The notes: generated from the sequence alone by a model not told the origin. Shown: positions 37,107 through 46,570, counted from the stretch's first letter. The stretch is 64,000 bases of DNA from JAWKIW01 sp046331175 (GCA_046331175.1 JAXLRI010000007.1:62001-126000), one strand, 5' to 3'. A program made the numbers and translations.

Positions 37107-38519
37107 ATGACCGACCTCTCGGCCATCGACCAGTTCGAGTTCGAGCCCCGCATGAGCGACGCCGATGCGCTCATGTGGAGCATCGAGAAGGACCCGCTGC
37201 TGCGGAGCACCATCACCTTCGTCACCTTCCTCGACCAGGCCCCCGACCGCGACCGGTTCACCCGCGTCATGGACCGCGCCTCCCGCGTGGTGCCCCGGCT
37301 CCGCCAGCGCGTCCTCGGCCACCCGTACTCCATCGCCCCGCCACGCTGGGAGGTCGACCCGAACTTCGACCTCGCCTACCACCTGCGGTGGATGCGCACG
37401 ATCGACGACGGCACGGCACGCGAGGTGTTCGAGATCGCCGAGCCCATCGCCATGCAGGGCTTCGACCGAGCCCGCCCGCTGTGGGAGTTCACCGTCGTCG
37501 AGGGGCTGGCCGACGGCAAGGCCGCGGTGATCGGCAAGGTCCACCACGCCATCACCGACGGCGTGGGCGGCGTGAAGCTGCAGATGGAGATGCTCGACCT
37601 CGAACGGCACCCGGCGGTCGAGCGCGACATGCCCCCTGAGCCCCTGCCCCACGACCTGGGCGAGGGTCGGCGCATGGTCGACGCCGTCCGCTACGAGGCC
37701 GAGCGCCAGCTCGGCTCGATGCACGGCCTCGTCGGGTCCGCCATCGATCGGGCCCGCCGACTGGCCGCCGACCCCGTCGGCGTGGGCGTCGACGCCATCC
37801 GCACCGGCGGGTCCGTGGTGCGCCTCCTGTCGCCGGCGACGAAGCCGCTGAGCCCGCTCATGGTCGATCGGTCGCTGTCGGTGCGCTTCGACATGCTGCA
37901 GGTGCCGCTCGGCGAGCTGAAGGGGGCGGCCCGCATCGTGCAGGGCCACCTCAACGACGCGTTCGTCGGTGGCGTCGCCGGCGGCCTGCGCCTCTACCAC
38001 GAGCACCACGGCTACACGGTCGACGACCTGCGCATGACGATGCCGATCAACGTGCGCGACGCCAGCACCGCCAACCGCGCCGGCAACCAGTTCGTCCCCG
38101 CCCGCTTCCCCGTGCCGGTCGGCATCGACGACCCGCTGCGCCGCATGAACGCCATCCGCGAGCTGGTGGCCCAGCAGCGGGCCGAACCGGCGCTGGCCCT
38201 CAGCGACCCCCTCGCCGGCCTGCTCAACCGACTGCCGGTCACCGCCACCACCGCCGTGTTCGGCTCGATGCTCAAGGGCGTCGACTTCATCACGTCGAAC
38301 GTGCCTGGCGCGCCCATCCCGGTCTTCATGGCCGGCGCCGCCGTCGAGGCCCAGGTCGCCCTCGGCCCGATGACCGGGTCGGCGTGCAACGTGGTGCTGC
38401 TCTCCTACCAGGACGACGTGAACCTCGGCATCACCATGGACCCCGCCGCCATCCCCGACCACGACGTGTTCGTCGACTGCCTGCGCGAGGGCTTCGCCGA
38501 GATCACCAAGCTGGCCTGA
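37107..38519 (+). CDS. wax ester synthase/diacylglycerol acyltransferase (WS/DGAT)
   Basis: The 470-residue protein contains the acyltransferase motif HHAITDG near residue 146, the conserved PLWEF upstream and NVRDAS/NRAGNQ and SNVPG segments of the WS/DGAT family. Such enzymes esterify acyl-CoA to fatty alcohols or diacylglycerol for storage lipid. ATG 37107 follows GGGGGGA. It is divergent from the ABC exporter across 154 bases and has no operon partner. It fits the lipid-rich metabolism suggested by the acyl-CoA genes to the right. Confidence 0.93.
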   Translation: MTDLSAIDQFEFEPRMSDADALMWSIEKDPLLRSTITFVTFLDQAPDRDRFTRVMDRASRVVPRLRQRVLGHPYSIAPPRWEVDPNFDLAYHLRWMRTIDDGTAREVFEIAEPIAMQGFDRARPLWEFTVVEGLADGKAAVIGKVHHAITDGVGGVKLQMEMLDLERHPAVERDMPPEPLPHDLGEGRRMVDAVRYEAERQLGSMHGLVGSAIDRARRLAADPVGVGVDAIRTGGSVVRLLSPATKPLSPLMVDRSLSVRFDMLQVPLGELKGAARIVQGHLNDAFVGGVAGGLRLYHEHHGYTVDDLRMTMPINVRDASTANRAGNQFVPARFPVPVGIDDPLRRMNAIRELVAQQRAEPALALSDPLAGLLNRLPVTATTAVFGSMLKGVDFITSNVPGAPIPVFMAGAAVEAQVALGPMTGSACNVVLLSYQDDVNLGITMDPAAIPDHDVFVDCLREGFAEITKLA

Positions 38520-38541
38520 CCACGGTCGGCGACGACTGCGG

Positions 38542-39861
38542 TCACCCCAGGCCGTCGTCGGCGAGGCCGTCGTCGACGATGCGACGCTGCTCTTCGCGGT
38601 GCTCGCCCTCGGTGCCGTGGTCCTCGAGGTGGTCGTCGACGTGGTCGGCCAGCCGCCAGCGCCCGAGGGCAGGCATCAGCCGGGCGATGAGCGCGGCGCC
38701 CGCCATGCACGCCACGCCACCAGAGACCACGGCGAAGGTGGGGGTGGTGAGGGCGGCCACCGCGCCGGCCTCGACATCGCCGAGGCGCGGGCCGCCGGTG
38801 ACCACGGCGATGTGCACCGACGACAAGCGGCCCCGGAGGCGGTCGGGCACGGTCAGCTGCAGGATCGAGTTGCGGAAGACCGCGGACACGACGTCGGCGG
38901 CGCCCGCCACGGCCAGCAGCAGCAGCGCCAGCCACAGCCACGGGCTCAGCCCGAACAGGGCCACCGCCGCGCCCCAGGCGACCACGGCCCAGATGACGCC
39001 CCGCCCCTGACCGTCGACCCGGCCGGCCCATCCCGACCAGATGGCCGCGCCCAAGGCGCCCGCCGCCGGCGCCGCGTAGAGCAGGCCCACCGCCTCGGGG
39101 CCGCCGAACACGTCGGTGCCGAGCGCGGGGAACAGCGCCCGCGGCATCCCGAAGATCATGGCGTTGATGTCGATGACGAAGGTTCCCTGCAGCGCCTGGC
39201 GACCCCTCAGGAACCGGAGCCCCTCCAGGATCGATGCCCGGCCGCCACCAGGGTGCACGCCGGCCGGCAGGATCGGCGCCATCCGCAGCAGCGTCACGGC
39301 GGCCACGGCGAACGACACCACGTCGAGGGCGTAGGTCGACGCGATCGACACCCGGGCGATGAGCAGGCCGGCCAGCGCGGGCCCCACGACCAGGCCGAGC
39401 TGCCACATCAGCTGGTTGAGCGCCAGCGCCGCCGGCAGGTCGCGACGACCCACCAGGTTCGGCACCGCCGCCGAGCGGGTCGGGTGGTCGAGCCCGGAGA
39501 ACCCCGCCGCCAGCGCGGTGAGAACGTAGATGAGCCACACCTGCGGGGTGGCGACGAAGGCGTTGATCGCCAGCCCGGCGCTGGTGACGCCGAGCAGCAG
39601 CTGGGCGATGAGCAGCAGCCGGCGGCGGTCGTGGGTGTCGGCCCAGGCGCCGCCGAGCAGCGACCCGACCACCAGCGGGACGACCTGGGCCAGGCCGAGC
39701 ATGCCGACCGCGAACGACGAGTCGGTGAGGACGAAGACCTGGTACGGCGCGGCGACTGCCGTCAGCTGCGTGCCGACGTACGAGACGGCCTGGCCGGAGA
39801 AGAGCAGCCGGTACTGGCGCGACGTGCGCAGCGGGCTGAGGTCGACGAGCAGCCGGGCCAC
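38542..39861 (-). CDS. MFS transporter (EntS/MFS_3-like)
   Basis: The 439-residue protein has about 12 helices and the MFS_3 pattern: YRLLFSGQAVSYVGTQL at the first helix, GAWADTHDRRRLL in loop 2-3, and LDHPTRSAAVPNLVG in loop 4-5. That branch includes the enterobactin exporter EntS and macrolide exporters. The tail is His/Asp/Glu-rich and probably cytoplasmic. The substrate is unknown. It converges on the WS/DGAT gene and is followed upstream by the surface-protein gene on the same strand. Confidence 0.88.
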   Translation of the reverse strand: MARLLVDLSPLRTSRQYRLLFSGQAVSYVGTQLTAVAAPYQVFVLTDSSFAVGMLGLAQVVPLVVGSLLGGAWADTHDRRRLLLIAQLLLGVTSAGLAINAFVATPQVWLIYVLTALAAGFSGLDHPTRSAAVPNLVGRRDLPAALALNQLMWQLGLVVGPALAGLLIARVSIASTYALDVVSFAVAAVTLLRMAPILPAGVHPGGGRASILEGLRFLRGRQALQGTFVIDINAMIFGMPRALFPALGTDVFGGPEAVGLLYAAPAAGALGAAIWSGWAGRVDGQGRGVIWAVVAWGAAVALFGLSPWLWLALLLLAVAGAADVVSAVFRNSILQLTVPDRLRGRLSSVHIAVVTGGPRLGDVEAGAVAALTTPTFAVVSGGVACMAGAALIARLMPALGRWRLADHVDDHLEDHGTEGEHREEQRRIVDDGLADDGLG

Positions 39862-39923
39862 GTTGGCTCCGCGTCAGGCCACGGCTGCGGCCGGGCGGTT
39901 CGGCCGGTGGGCCGGTCGAGCGC

Positions 39924-40745
39924 TCAGCTCTGGGCCGGTGGGTCGACCGGCGGCTCGGACGGGCCGTAGGGGCCGGCGTCGGGGCGGCTGCCGCCACCCG
40001 GCAGGGTGGTGGTGTCGCCGGTGCCGTCGAGGTCGGGCGGAGGCGGCCCGGCGGCCTCGTTCCGACGGCGCACGATGAGGGCGATCACCAGCGCCACCAC
40101 GCCCACCCCGGCGACGACGGCCACGATGATCGCCGGGGTCAGGTTCGAGCCGCCCTCGGTGGTGGCCGTCGACAGCGCCGTGCCCGGCGTGGTGCCCGGC
40201 GCCTTGGTGGTGGCCGGCGCCGTGGTGGTCGTGGTCGACGACGTGGTGGTCGAGGTCGAGGTGGTGGTCGACGTGGACGTGGTGGTCGGCGCCGTCGTCG
40301 TCGTGGTGGGCGCCGTCGTCGTGGTCGTCGGCGGGTTGAACGTGTTGGTGATGGTGATCGTGACGCTGCCAACCCCACCGGTGAACTGCAGCGTCGTCTC
40401 GCTGACGCACTGCGCCGCGCCGGTGGCCTGGCAGCGGAAGGCGACCGAGGCGGCACCCCCGGTGCCCGGCTCGCTGACCGTGCAGTTCGTGATGCCGGTG
40501 GCGTCGACGTTCTGGGTGCCGGGACCGGAGAAGACGAAGCCGCCCGAGATGACCCCCTCGGGCTGGCACGTCAGCTGCACCTGGTAGCTGGCCCCCGAAG
40601 GGGCCGGTCCGTTGACCGCCTTGGTGAGGACGATCTCCTGGTCGGCGGCGTGGGCCGGCGACGCCAGGCCCCCGACCATCGACAGCGTCGCCACGCCGAG
40701 GGCGGCGACCAGGCGGAGGGCGGACGAGCGCACGGAACGGGCCAC
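39924..40745 (-). CDS. cell-surface protein with Thr-rich stalk and C-terminal membrane anchor
   Basis: From the GTG at 40745 (behind GAGGAG) the protein is 273 residues. It has a signal peptide ending near SPAHAADQ, a beta-rich extracellular domain of about 90 residues with four Cys (TCQPEG, NCTVSEPG, FRCQ, QCVSE) and a Thr/Ser stalk of about 60 residues. A transmembrane helix (AIIVAVVAGVGVVALVIALIV) and a short basic cytoplasmic tail follow. The extracellular part resembles DUF5979-type domains of actinobacterial surface proteins, but I am not certain. The stalk is probably glycosylated. Confidence 0.78.
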   Translation of the reverse strand: MARSVRSSALRLVAALGVATLSMVGGLASPAHAADQEIVLTKAVNGPAPSGASYQVQLTCQPEGVISGGFVFSGPGTQNVDATGITNCTVSEPGTGGAASVAFRCQATGAAQCVSETTLQFTGGVGSVTITITNTFNPPTTTTTAPTTTTTAPTTTSTSTTTSTSTTTSSTTTTTAPATTKAPGTTPGTALSTATTEGGSNLTPAIIVAVVAGVGVVALVIALIVRRRNEAAGPPPPDLDGTGDTTTLPGGGSRPDAGPYGPSEPPVDPPAQS

Positions 40746-40854
40746 GGGACGGCTCCTCGGGAGGGGGACGGACCGCCGGTGCCGGGCCTCGGTCACGGCG
40801 AGCACCAAACCGTAGCCCGACCCCCCGCCGACCCGAGCGACCGCGGCGGCGGCC

Positions 40855-42381
40855 TCAGGCCTCGACCAGGTTGATCCCGCCACCGCCGTCGCGCAGCGTG
40901 ATCGGGCGGCCGACCCACTCGTCGGCCTCGAGCGCGGCCAGCAGCTCGGCGTCGACGGCCCGGGCGTAGCAGCGCTCGCCCGACGGCAGGTCGGCGACGA
41001 TGAGCGCCCACTCCGGCCCGCCGTCGCGCCCGTGGACCACCGCGTAGGTGGCGATCGTGGCCGGTCCGGTGGCCGCCGGCACGATGGTGCGCCGCGGCCG
41101 GGCGTCCAGCGCGGCCTGGACCGCCGCCTCGTCGGGGCGTGGGAGGGGCCCGGCAGGGGGCGCCGTCGACCACAGCGCGGCAGCGTGCTTGGTCATGTGC
41201 ATGCCGACGCCCGTGGTGAGCCCGAGCGACCCGGGATCGGATCGCAACACGTCGGCCATGGTCGCCACCGCGTGGGTGCCGTAGCCGCTGCCCGGACCGC
41301 CGAAGTACGGCAGGCCGCCGGTGACGGTGAGGCCACGAGGGTCGGTCGGCGAGATGCCGTTGGCGTCGGCGGCGTGGTGCAGCGAGGACGGGAAGCACGA
41401 GTAGAGGTCGAGGTGGGCCACGTCGTCGATGCCCACGCCGGCGGCCCGCAGCGCCTCGCCGGTGGTGGCCGCCATGCCGGGCACCGACGCGAACGAGTGG
41501 TGCTCGGCCAGGTAGGTGGGATCGGTGCCGTAGCACCAGCCCCGAAGGTGCACCCGCTGCTCGTCGGGCACGCCCAGCTCGTCGGCCACCTGCGTGCTGG
41601 CCACGATGACGGCGGCGGCCATGTCGACGTCCATCACGCTCACGACGAGCTTGGTGTAGGGGTAGCCGACCATGCGGTTGTCGGCGGTGGCGGTGACCAG
41701 CTCGTCGGCAGCGCGGGCGACCGGGAACCACGCGCAGGGGTTGGCGGCGGCCACCTCGGTGAGCGGCGCCATGGTGCGGCCGATGGCGGCCCGGTAGGCC
41801 GTGGGGTCGTCGCCGCGGGCCGCCCGGCGACCCACGTCCCACGTGGCGAAGGTGAGCCACGCCTGGAAGACCTCGTGGCTGATCTCGGTGTCGAGGAAGG
41901 GGGCCTCGAGCGGGAAGGGCTTGCGCTCGGGGTCGCGGAACGAGAAGGCAGGCTTCTCCCCCGCCTTCTTGATGCGGCGCACCGTCGCCAGGGCCTCGCC
42001 GCTGACGACGACGCCGGCACCGACCTCGCCGCTCGCGATCCGCGCCGCCAGCGACGACAGCTCCTGCAGCGGGCGGGTGCCACCGATGCCGGTGTAGGTG
42101 CCTTCGCCACCGTCGAGGCCGAGGCGCTCGGCGAGGCGACCGGCGGGGTCGTCGTACTGCCACGTCTGGCTGTAGATCACGCGGCGATCGTCGAGGCGGC
42201 CGAGCACGGCCGCGGCGCCACCAGCGGCCCCGGCGTCCTCGGCCGCCGCCCGCACGACCTGCTCCCACATGGCCAGCGGCTCGGGGGCGCAGCCGTCGAG
42301 CAGCTCGGGGTCGTCGGGGCGCCACGTGCGCTGCCCGACGCCGATGATGCAGACCGACCGCGGGTCGGCCCCGGCGCTCAC
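40855..42381 (-). CDS. thiolase-like protein (acetyl-CoA acetyltransferase family) lacking the usual nucleophilic Cys
   Basis: The 508-residue protein has the thiolase fold, with the C-terminal active-site region GLPYFGGPGSGYGTHAVATM and the family core GEVGAGVVVSGEA. The stretch where the catalytic Cys normally lies (TGIGGTRPLQELSS) has none, as in Ltp2-like aldolases and several actinobacterial thiolase homologues, so a retro-aldol or other reaction on an acyl-CoA is more likely than classical thiolysis. GTG 42381 lies four bases after the stop of the upstream enoyl-CoA hydratase; the pair forms an operon under the operator at 43283-43304. Confidence 0.82.
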   Translation of the reverse strand: MSAGADPRSVCIIGVGQRTWRPDDPELLDGCAPEPLAMWEQVVRAAAEDAGAAGGAAAVLGRLDDRRVIYSQTWQYDDPAGRLAERLGLDGGEGTYTGIGGTRPLQELSSLAARIASGEVGAGVVVSGEALATVRRIKKAGEKPAFSFRDPERKPFPLEAPFLDTEISHEVFQAWLTFATWDVGRRAARGDDPTAYRAAIGRTMAPLTEVAAANPCAWFPVARAADELVTATADNRMVGYPYTKLVVSVMDVDMAAAVIVASTQVADELGVPDEQRVHLRGWCYGTDPTYLAEHHSFASVPGMAATTGEALRAAGVGIDDVAHLDLYSCFPSSLHHAADANGISPTDPRGLTVTGGLPYFGGPGSGYGTHAVATMADVLRSDPGSLGLTTGVGMHMTKHAAALWSTAPPAGPLPRPDEAAVQAALDARPRRTIVPAATGPATIATYAVVHGRDGGPEWALIVADLPSGERCYARAVDAELLAALEADEWVGRPITLRDGGGGINLVEA

Positions 42382-42385
42382 GAGG

Positions 42386-43213
42386 TCACCGCCCCTGCCA
42401 CACCGGGTCGCGCTTCTCGGCGAAGGCCTTCGGCCCCTCCTTGGCGTCCTCGCTGGCGAAGACCTTGTTCGACAGCTCCTGCTCGATCCCGTAGGCGTCG
42501 TCGAGCGTGCCACCCAGGCCGCGCAGCACGCTCTCCTTCGTGGCCTGCACGGCCAGCGGCGCGTTCACGACGATGCGGCGAGCCCAGTCGAAGGCCCGGT
42601 CGAGCAGCTCGTCCTCGGGCACGATCTCGTTGATCAAGCCCAGCTCGAGCGCCCGCGACGCCGGGAACCGCTCGGCCGTGAGCAGGAACTCCATGGCGGC
42701 GGGGAACGGGATCTGGCGGGGCAGGCGGGCGGTGGTGCCACCGCCGGCGAACAGGCCGCGCTTGGGCTCCATCACGCCGAAGGTGGCGTGGTCGGTGGCC
42801 ACCCGGATGTCGACGCCGCCGAGCATCTCCATGCCGCCGGCGACGCAGGGCCCGTTGATGGCGGCGATGATCGGCTTGTAGATCTTGGCGTCGCGCAGCA
42901 CGGCCCGGGTGCCGTCGGACAGCTTGCAGCCGTCGACCTCGGTCACCTCGCCCTTGCCGATCTCCTTGGCCAGCTCGGTGATCTGGGGGATGTAGGTCTT
43001 GAGGTCGGCGCCCGACATGAAGCTGCGATCGACGCCGGTCACGATCGCCACCCACGCCTCGTCGTCGTAGCGGAAGCGCTTCCACGCACCGGCGAGGTCG
43101 CGGAAGTGGTACAGGTCGAGCGAGTTCTTCGCCTCAGGCCGGTCGATGGTGATGAGCACGACGTGCTCGAGGCCGTCACGGCCCCCCGGGTGCTGCTCGT
43201 AGTGGATGGGCAT
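42386..43213 (-). CDS. enoyl-CoA hydratase/isomerase family protein
   Basis: The 275-residue crotonase has the oxyanion segments DRSFMSGADLK near residue 65 and INGPCVAGGMEML near 125. The usual Glu-containing loop reads RGLFAGGGTTARLPRQ, lacking the common PxxG Glu, so hydratase activity is uncertain. It heads an operon with the thiolase-like gene. The perfect 22-bp palindrome at 43283-43304, 70 bases upstream, is its likely operator. The start ATG 43213 follows purine-rich sequence. Confidence 0.88.
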   Translation of the reverse strand: MPIHYEQHPGGRDGLEHVVLITIDRPEAKNSLDLYHFRDLAGAWKRFRYDDEAWVAIVTGVDRSFMSGADLKTYIPQITELAKEIGKGEVTEVDGCKLSDGTRAVLRDAKIYKPIIAAINGPCVAGGMEMLGGVDIRVATDHATFGVMEPKRGLFAGGGTTARLPRQIPFPAAMEFLLTAERFPASRALELGLINEIVPEDELLDRAFDWARRIVVNAPLAVQATKESVLRGLGGTLDDAYGIEQELSNKVFASEDAKEGPKAFAEKRDPVWQGR

Positions 43214-43282
43214 GGCCCGTCGCGTCCCCCTGCGGTGATCGCCGCCGGCGGGCGTGCCCGGGCCGGTCGGCGTCGGTCTCGA

Positions 43283-43304
43283 AACCTGACATGGTAGTCA
43301 GGTT
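43283..43304. promoter_or_regulatory. acyl-CoA regulon operator, site 1 (perfect)
   Basis: AACCTGAC-ATGGTA-GTCAGGTT is a perfect 8+8 bp palindrome with a 6-base spacer, upstream of the enoyl-CoA hydratase/thiolase operon. Four further sites of the same design lie at 44111, 48190, 51008 and 57179. Confidence 0.8.
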
Positions 43305-43309
43305 CGTGG

Positions 43310-44107
43310 TCAGCCCCCGGAGGCCTCCGACGGCCGGGCCAGCCACTGCAGGTCGAGCTCCTCGGGCGGTCGGGCCGCCGCGACCCACCGCACCAGCTCG
43401 GCCGCCACCACCTCGGGCGGCTGCGGATCGACGCCCTCGAACCGGCCCTCGGCGTGCCACCGCTCGAACATCGCCACCGAGCGCTCGGGGTCCCACGCCT
43501 CGGCCATGCCGGTGATCGTGGGCCCGACGACCACGCGGCTGAAGGTCACGTCGGGCTCCTCGGCCCGCCACGCAGCGGTGACCGTCTCGAGGGCCGCCTT
43601 CGTGGCCGCATAGGCGCCGAGGCCGGGCCAAGGGTCGGCGACCGAGTCCGACGACAGCAGCGCCACCCGGCCGCCGCTGACCCGCAGCGCGGGCAGCGCG
43701 CCGGCCACGACCGAGGCGGCGCCGACGACGTTGGTCTCGAACAGCCGCCGCCAGTCGTCGGTGGTCGTCTCTGCGAGGGGCGCGAGGTGGTTGACGCCGG
43801 TGGCGTACACGACGGCGTCGATCCCCCCGAGGCGGTCGGCCGCCGTCGCGACCGCGGCGCGACACGTGACGTCGTCGCGCACGTCGCAGGCGATGGCCAC
43901 GATCGCGCCGGGGTGGCCGTCGGCGGCCGCCTGGACGACGACCTCGTCGAGCACGTCGGGGCGGCGGGCCAGCGCGGCGACGTCGACCCCGGACGCCGAC
44001 AGGGCCACCGCCGTGGCCCGGCCGATGCCCGCCGACGCCCCGGCCACCACCACCCGCCGGCCGGCCACGTCGTCGCTGCTGCCGGCTCGCTCGGGCTCCC
44101 CCACCAC
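43310..44107 (-). CDS. short-chain dehydrogenase/reductase
   Basis: The 265-residue SDR has the NAD(P) motif VAGASAGIGRA near residue 22 and an active-site YAATKAALE near 170 with Ser upstream in LLSSDS. The usual NNAG is replaced by YATGVNH. It stops just six bases before operator site 1, and its own promoter carries site 2. Probably it is an oxidoreductase of the same catabolic regulon; the substrate is unknown. Confidence 0.87.
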   Translation of the reverse strand: MVGEPERAGSSDDVAGRRVVVAGASAGIGRATAVALSASGVDVAALARRPDVLDEVVVQAAADGHPGAIVAIACDVRDDVTCRAAVATAADRLGGIDAVVYATGVNHLAPLAETTTDDWRRLFETNVVGAASVVAGALPALRVSGGRVALLSSDSVADPWPGLGAYAATKAALETVTAAWRAEEPDVTFSRVVVGPTITGMAEAWDPERSVAMFERWHAEGRFEGVDPQPPEVVAAELVRWVAAARPPEELDLQWLARPSEASGG

Positions 44108-44110
44108 GGC

Positions 44111-44132
44111 AGTCTGACACAGCCGTCAGGTT
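44111..44132. promoter_or_regulatory. acyl-CoA regulon operator, site 2
   Basis: AGTCTGAC-ACAGCC-GTCAGGTT: the right arm is perfect and the left arm matches the consensus at six of eight positions. It begins three bases upstream of the SDR start codon, so binding would block transcription or initiation. Confidence 0.65.
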
Positions 44133-44234
44133 CGCCGGCGGGACCCGGTGCCCGCCGGGAGACGGCGTCCGTGTGTGACATCTTGCACGTGATCTCGGTG
44201 GATCGGTGCTGGTCAGGGTGCATCTCTCGAACAC

Positions 44235-45809
44235 ATGTACCCGACCGAAGCGGAGGCCGCCGACGAAATCGCAGGTGATGGCGCGGCTGGTGAGCGGGAT
44301 CGGTGGCGGGCTCGGGCGGCCGAGCTCGAGGCGCGCACCCACCGCGACGCCGATGGTCGGGTGACCTTCATCGGGCCGTCGCCTGAGGAGGTCGAGCTGA
44401 AGGAGCTGTCGGTGCAGCTGCGGGCGGTGCAGTCCCAGATCGCGCAGCTGCAGGCCCGTTCGGTGGCGTTGGTGGCCCGGGTCGATGAGCTGCGCGCGTT
44501 CGGGGTGATCGACACGTTGTCGACCTCGGCGTGGCTCGCGTGGGCAGGCGGCTTGACCACCGGCGAGGCCCGCCGGCAGGTGGCGTTGGCCCGCCGCCTG
44601 CCGGAGCTGCCGAAGCTGTCGGCAGCCTTCGACGCCGGGGAGATCTCCGAAGGGGTCGCGGCGACGCTGGTGAAGGTGGCGACCCCCGCGAACGAGTCGC
44701 GGTTGTTGGAAGCCGCCGAAGCGGCCACGGGTCCGCAGCTGGCCCGGCTGGTCGCCGAGTACAAGCCACTGCAACCCAAGGACCCCACCGCCGCCGGTGG
44801 TCGGGACCCGTCCGAGGAGTACCTCGACGGGCACTTCGACGAGTTCGGGATGTACGAGGCCCACATCCGCACCCGCGCCGAGGACGGCGCGGTGTTCGAG
44901 GCCGCCATCGACGCCAAGCTCGACGCCGACCGCGAAGACACCCGTGCCGGTGGCGGTGACGGGGGCGAGCCGATGACCCGCGTGGATGCGTTGATCGCCT
45001 TGGCGACCGATCACCTCGCCGGGCTCGCGCCCGCACCGAACGTCGGGCCGCAGCGGTTCCAGGTCATCGTCCGCGTCGACGAAGCCGCCCTGCACCCCGA
45101 GCTGGATGATCTCGCCCGCGCCGACGCCTGCCTCGCCGGTGCCTGCTCGCTGGACCCCAACGTGGCCCGCGAGCTGGCCTGTGACGCCGGGATCGCCGCG
45201 CTGGTCGAGCGCGACGGGGTGCCGGTGCAGGTCACGTCGCCGACCCGGTTCGCCACCCCCGCCCAGCTCGTCGCCCTGTTCACCCGCGACCGCTGCTGCC
45301 AGTACCCGGGCTGCGGTCGGACCAAGCGCCTGATCGCTCACCACGTCACGCCGCATCCGGTGGGTCCCACGAGGGTCGACGAGCTGGTGTTGTTGTGCCG
45401 CAAGCACCACCGCAAGATCCACAAACGAGGCTGGTCAACGAGGTGGGAGAACCGCCGCGGCAAACGCCTCCTCGTCGTGGTCACCCCCGACGGATCCACC
45501 ATCGAACCACCCGCACCACCCGGCGGGCCACCCCCCGAACCGCCGCCCCCCGGTCGGCGCCGCACCGGCACCGGCGAACGCCTCACCCCCTGGGCCCGCG
45601 ACTGCTTCTACGGCGCCTGGACCCAAGCCGACCAAGCCGCCCTCGACCAAGCCGCCCTCGACCAAGCCGCCCTCGACCACGACGCCCAGACCGCAGCCGC
45701 AGCCGAGGCCGATGCGGACGCCGATGCGAACGCACGCGCCGACGTAGCCGAGACCGGCCCGCGCCCCCTGGCCGAGACGAGCCACCCCGAGGTCACCACC
45801 GCGGCCTGA
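44235..45809 (+). CDS. DUF222/HNH endonuclease domain protein (intact)
   Basis: This 524-residue relative of the gene at 10912 keeps its frame. DUF222 spans about residues 60-350, and the HNH motif is CCQYPGCGRTKRLIAHHVTPH followed by LVLLCRKHHRKIH near residue 385. The C-terminal region is Pro-rich and then contains a 15-bp DNA repeat (GACCAAGCCGCCCTC, three copies at 45630-45674) coding for DQAAL, ending in Ala/Asp. These proteins are abundant and often multi-copy in actinobacteria; a role in mobile introns or DNA defence has been suggested but not settled. There is no clear Shine-Dalgarno. Confidence 0.87.
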   Translation: MYPTEAEAADEIAGDGAAGERDRWRARAAELEARTHRDADGRVTFIGPSPEEVELKELSVQLRAVQSQIAQLQARSVALVARVDELRAFGVIDTLSTSAWLAWAGGLTTGEARRQVALARRLPELPKLSAAFDAGEISEGVAATLVKVATPANESRLLEAAEAATGPQLARLVAEYKPLQPKDPTAAGGRDPSEEYLDGHFDEFGMYEAHIRTRAEDGAVFEAAIDAKLDADREDTRAGGGDGGEPMTRVDALIALATDHLAGLAPAPNVGPQRFQVIVRVDEAALHPELDDLARADACLAGACSLDPNVARELACDAGIAALVERDGVPVQVTSPTRFATPAQLVALFTRDRCCQYPGCGRTKRLIAHHVTPHPVGPTRVDELVLLCRKHHRKIHKRGWSTRWENRRGKRLLVVVTPDGSTIEPPAPPGGPPPEPPPPGRRRTGTGERLTPWARDCFYGAWTQADQAALDQAALDQAALDHDAQTAAAAEADADADANARADVAETGPRPLAETSHPEVTTAA

Positions 45810-45830
45810 GCGCCGGGGGCCCGCCGCTGC

Positions 45831-46142
45831 TCAGCTCGGGTGGCGACGGGTGGAGACGACCTCCGGTGGGACGGCCCACTTCTCCGCGTAGGCCGACGGC
45901 GACAGGAGGTCGAGGTCCGCAGCCGCCTCACGGGCCACGACGCCGGCGCCGTAGTGGTCGTAGGACTCCACCCGTCCCCGAGCCCGATCCTCGGGGTGCA
46001 CCAGGACCCAGCCGTGACCCGCGGCGTCGTACAGGACCGCCTCGAACCGATGCGGACCCCTGGACCACGAGCCCATCGGTTCCCGTTCGCGGCGCAGCCC
46101 GATGTGCGGCTTCCGCCTCGCCGCGTCGGCGATCCCGTCCAC
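45831..46142 (-). CDS. small hypothetical protein
   Basis: From GTG 46142 the frame encodes 103 residues; the first ATG (46076) would leave 81. Features are a basic N-terminus, RFEAVLYDAAGHGWVLVHPEDRA and a C-terminal helix with SAYAEKWAVP. No family is recognised. It converges on the HNH gene with only 21 bases between stops. Codon bias supports coding, but third positions are less GC-rich near the N-terminus, so the start is uncertain. Confidence 0.55.
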   Translation of the reverse strand: MDGIADAARRKPHIGLRREREPMGSWSRGPHRFEAVLYDAAGHGWVLVHPEDRARGRVESYDHYGAGVVAREAAADLDLLSPSAYAEKWAVPPEVVSTRRHPS

Positions 46143-46213
46143 CTCACCACCGTCGCACTGCAAGGCCGAGGTGGACAACCCGTTTGCCGACGCGGCATGC
46201 CACAGAGGTCGCG

Positions 46214-46570
46214 TCAGATGGCGGCGGTCCCCGGTGGCGGCGTGCTGCGGACCGGGGAGCGCAGGGCGCCGACGACGCCGAGCAGGGTCACCACGAGCAC
46301 GACGGCCACCGCCAGGCCCCAGACCACCCAGAACGCGGCCATCGGCCCACTGAACCCGAACACCCAGAGCACCACCGGCACGTAGACGACGAGCACGGCG
46401 CCGTACATCCACCGCGCGGCGACGGCGTGGCGGCGGGCCAGCGAGGCCCGGTCGGACCACCTCAGGGCGACGACCACGACGGCGATGAGCGGGCCACCGA
46501 AGCAGAGGCCGGCCCACACCGCCAGGGCCAGCCAACGGTCGTTGTCGTCCTCGGCCTCGCCCCGCAGCAC
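46214..46570 (-). CDS. small membrane protein, three predicted helices
   Basis: The 118-residue protein has hydrophobic segments at about 14-36, 54-72 and 77-102, with short charged loops (RWSDRASLARRH). No motif is recognised. The C-terminus is Pro/Thr-rich. It lies between the aldehyde dehydrogenase and the small gene at 45831 on the same strand, but spacing does not prove an operon. Confidence 0.7.
   Translation of the reverse strand: MLRGEAEDDNDRWLALAVWAGLCFGGPLIAVVVVALRWSDRASLARRHAVAARWMYGAVLVVYVPVVLWVFGFSGPMAAFWVVWGLAVAVVLVVTLLGVVGALRSPVRSTPPPGTAAI

Noticed and set aside
40139..40330. Thr-codon repeat tract as a structural DNA element
   Set aside because: It is the coding sequence of the Thr/Ser stalk of the surface protein, with normal frame and codon choice.
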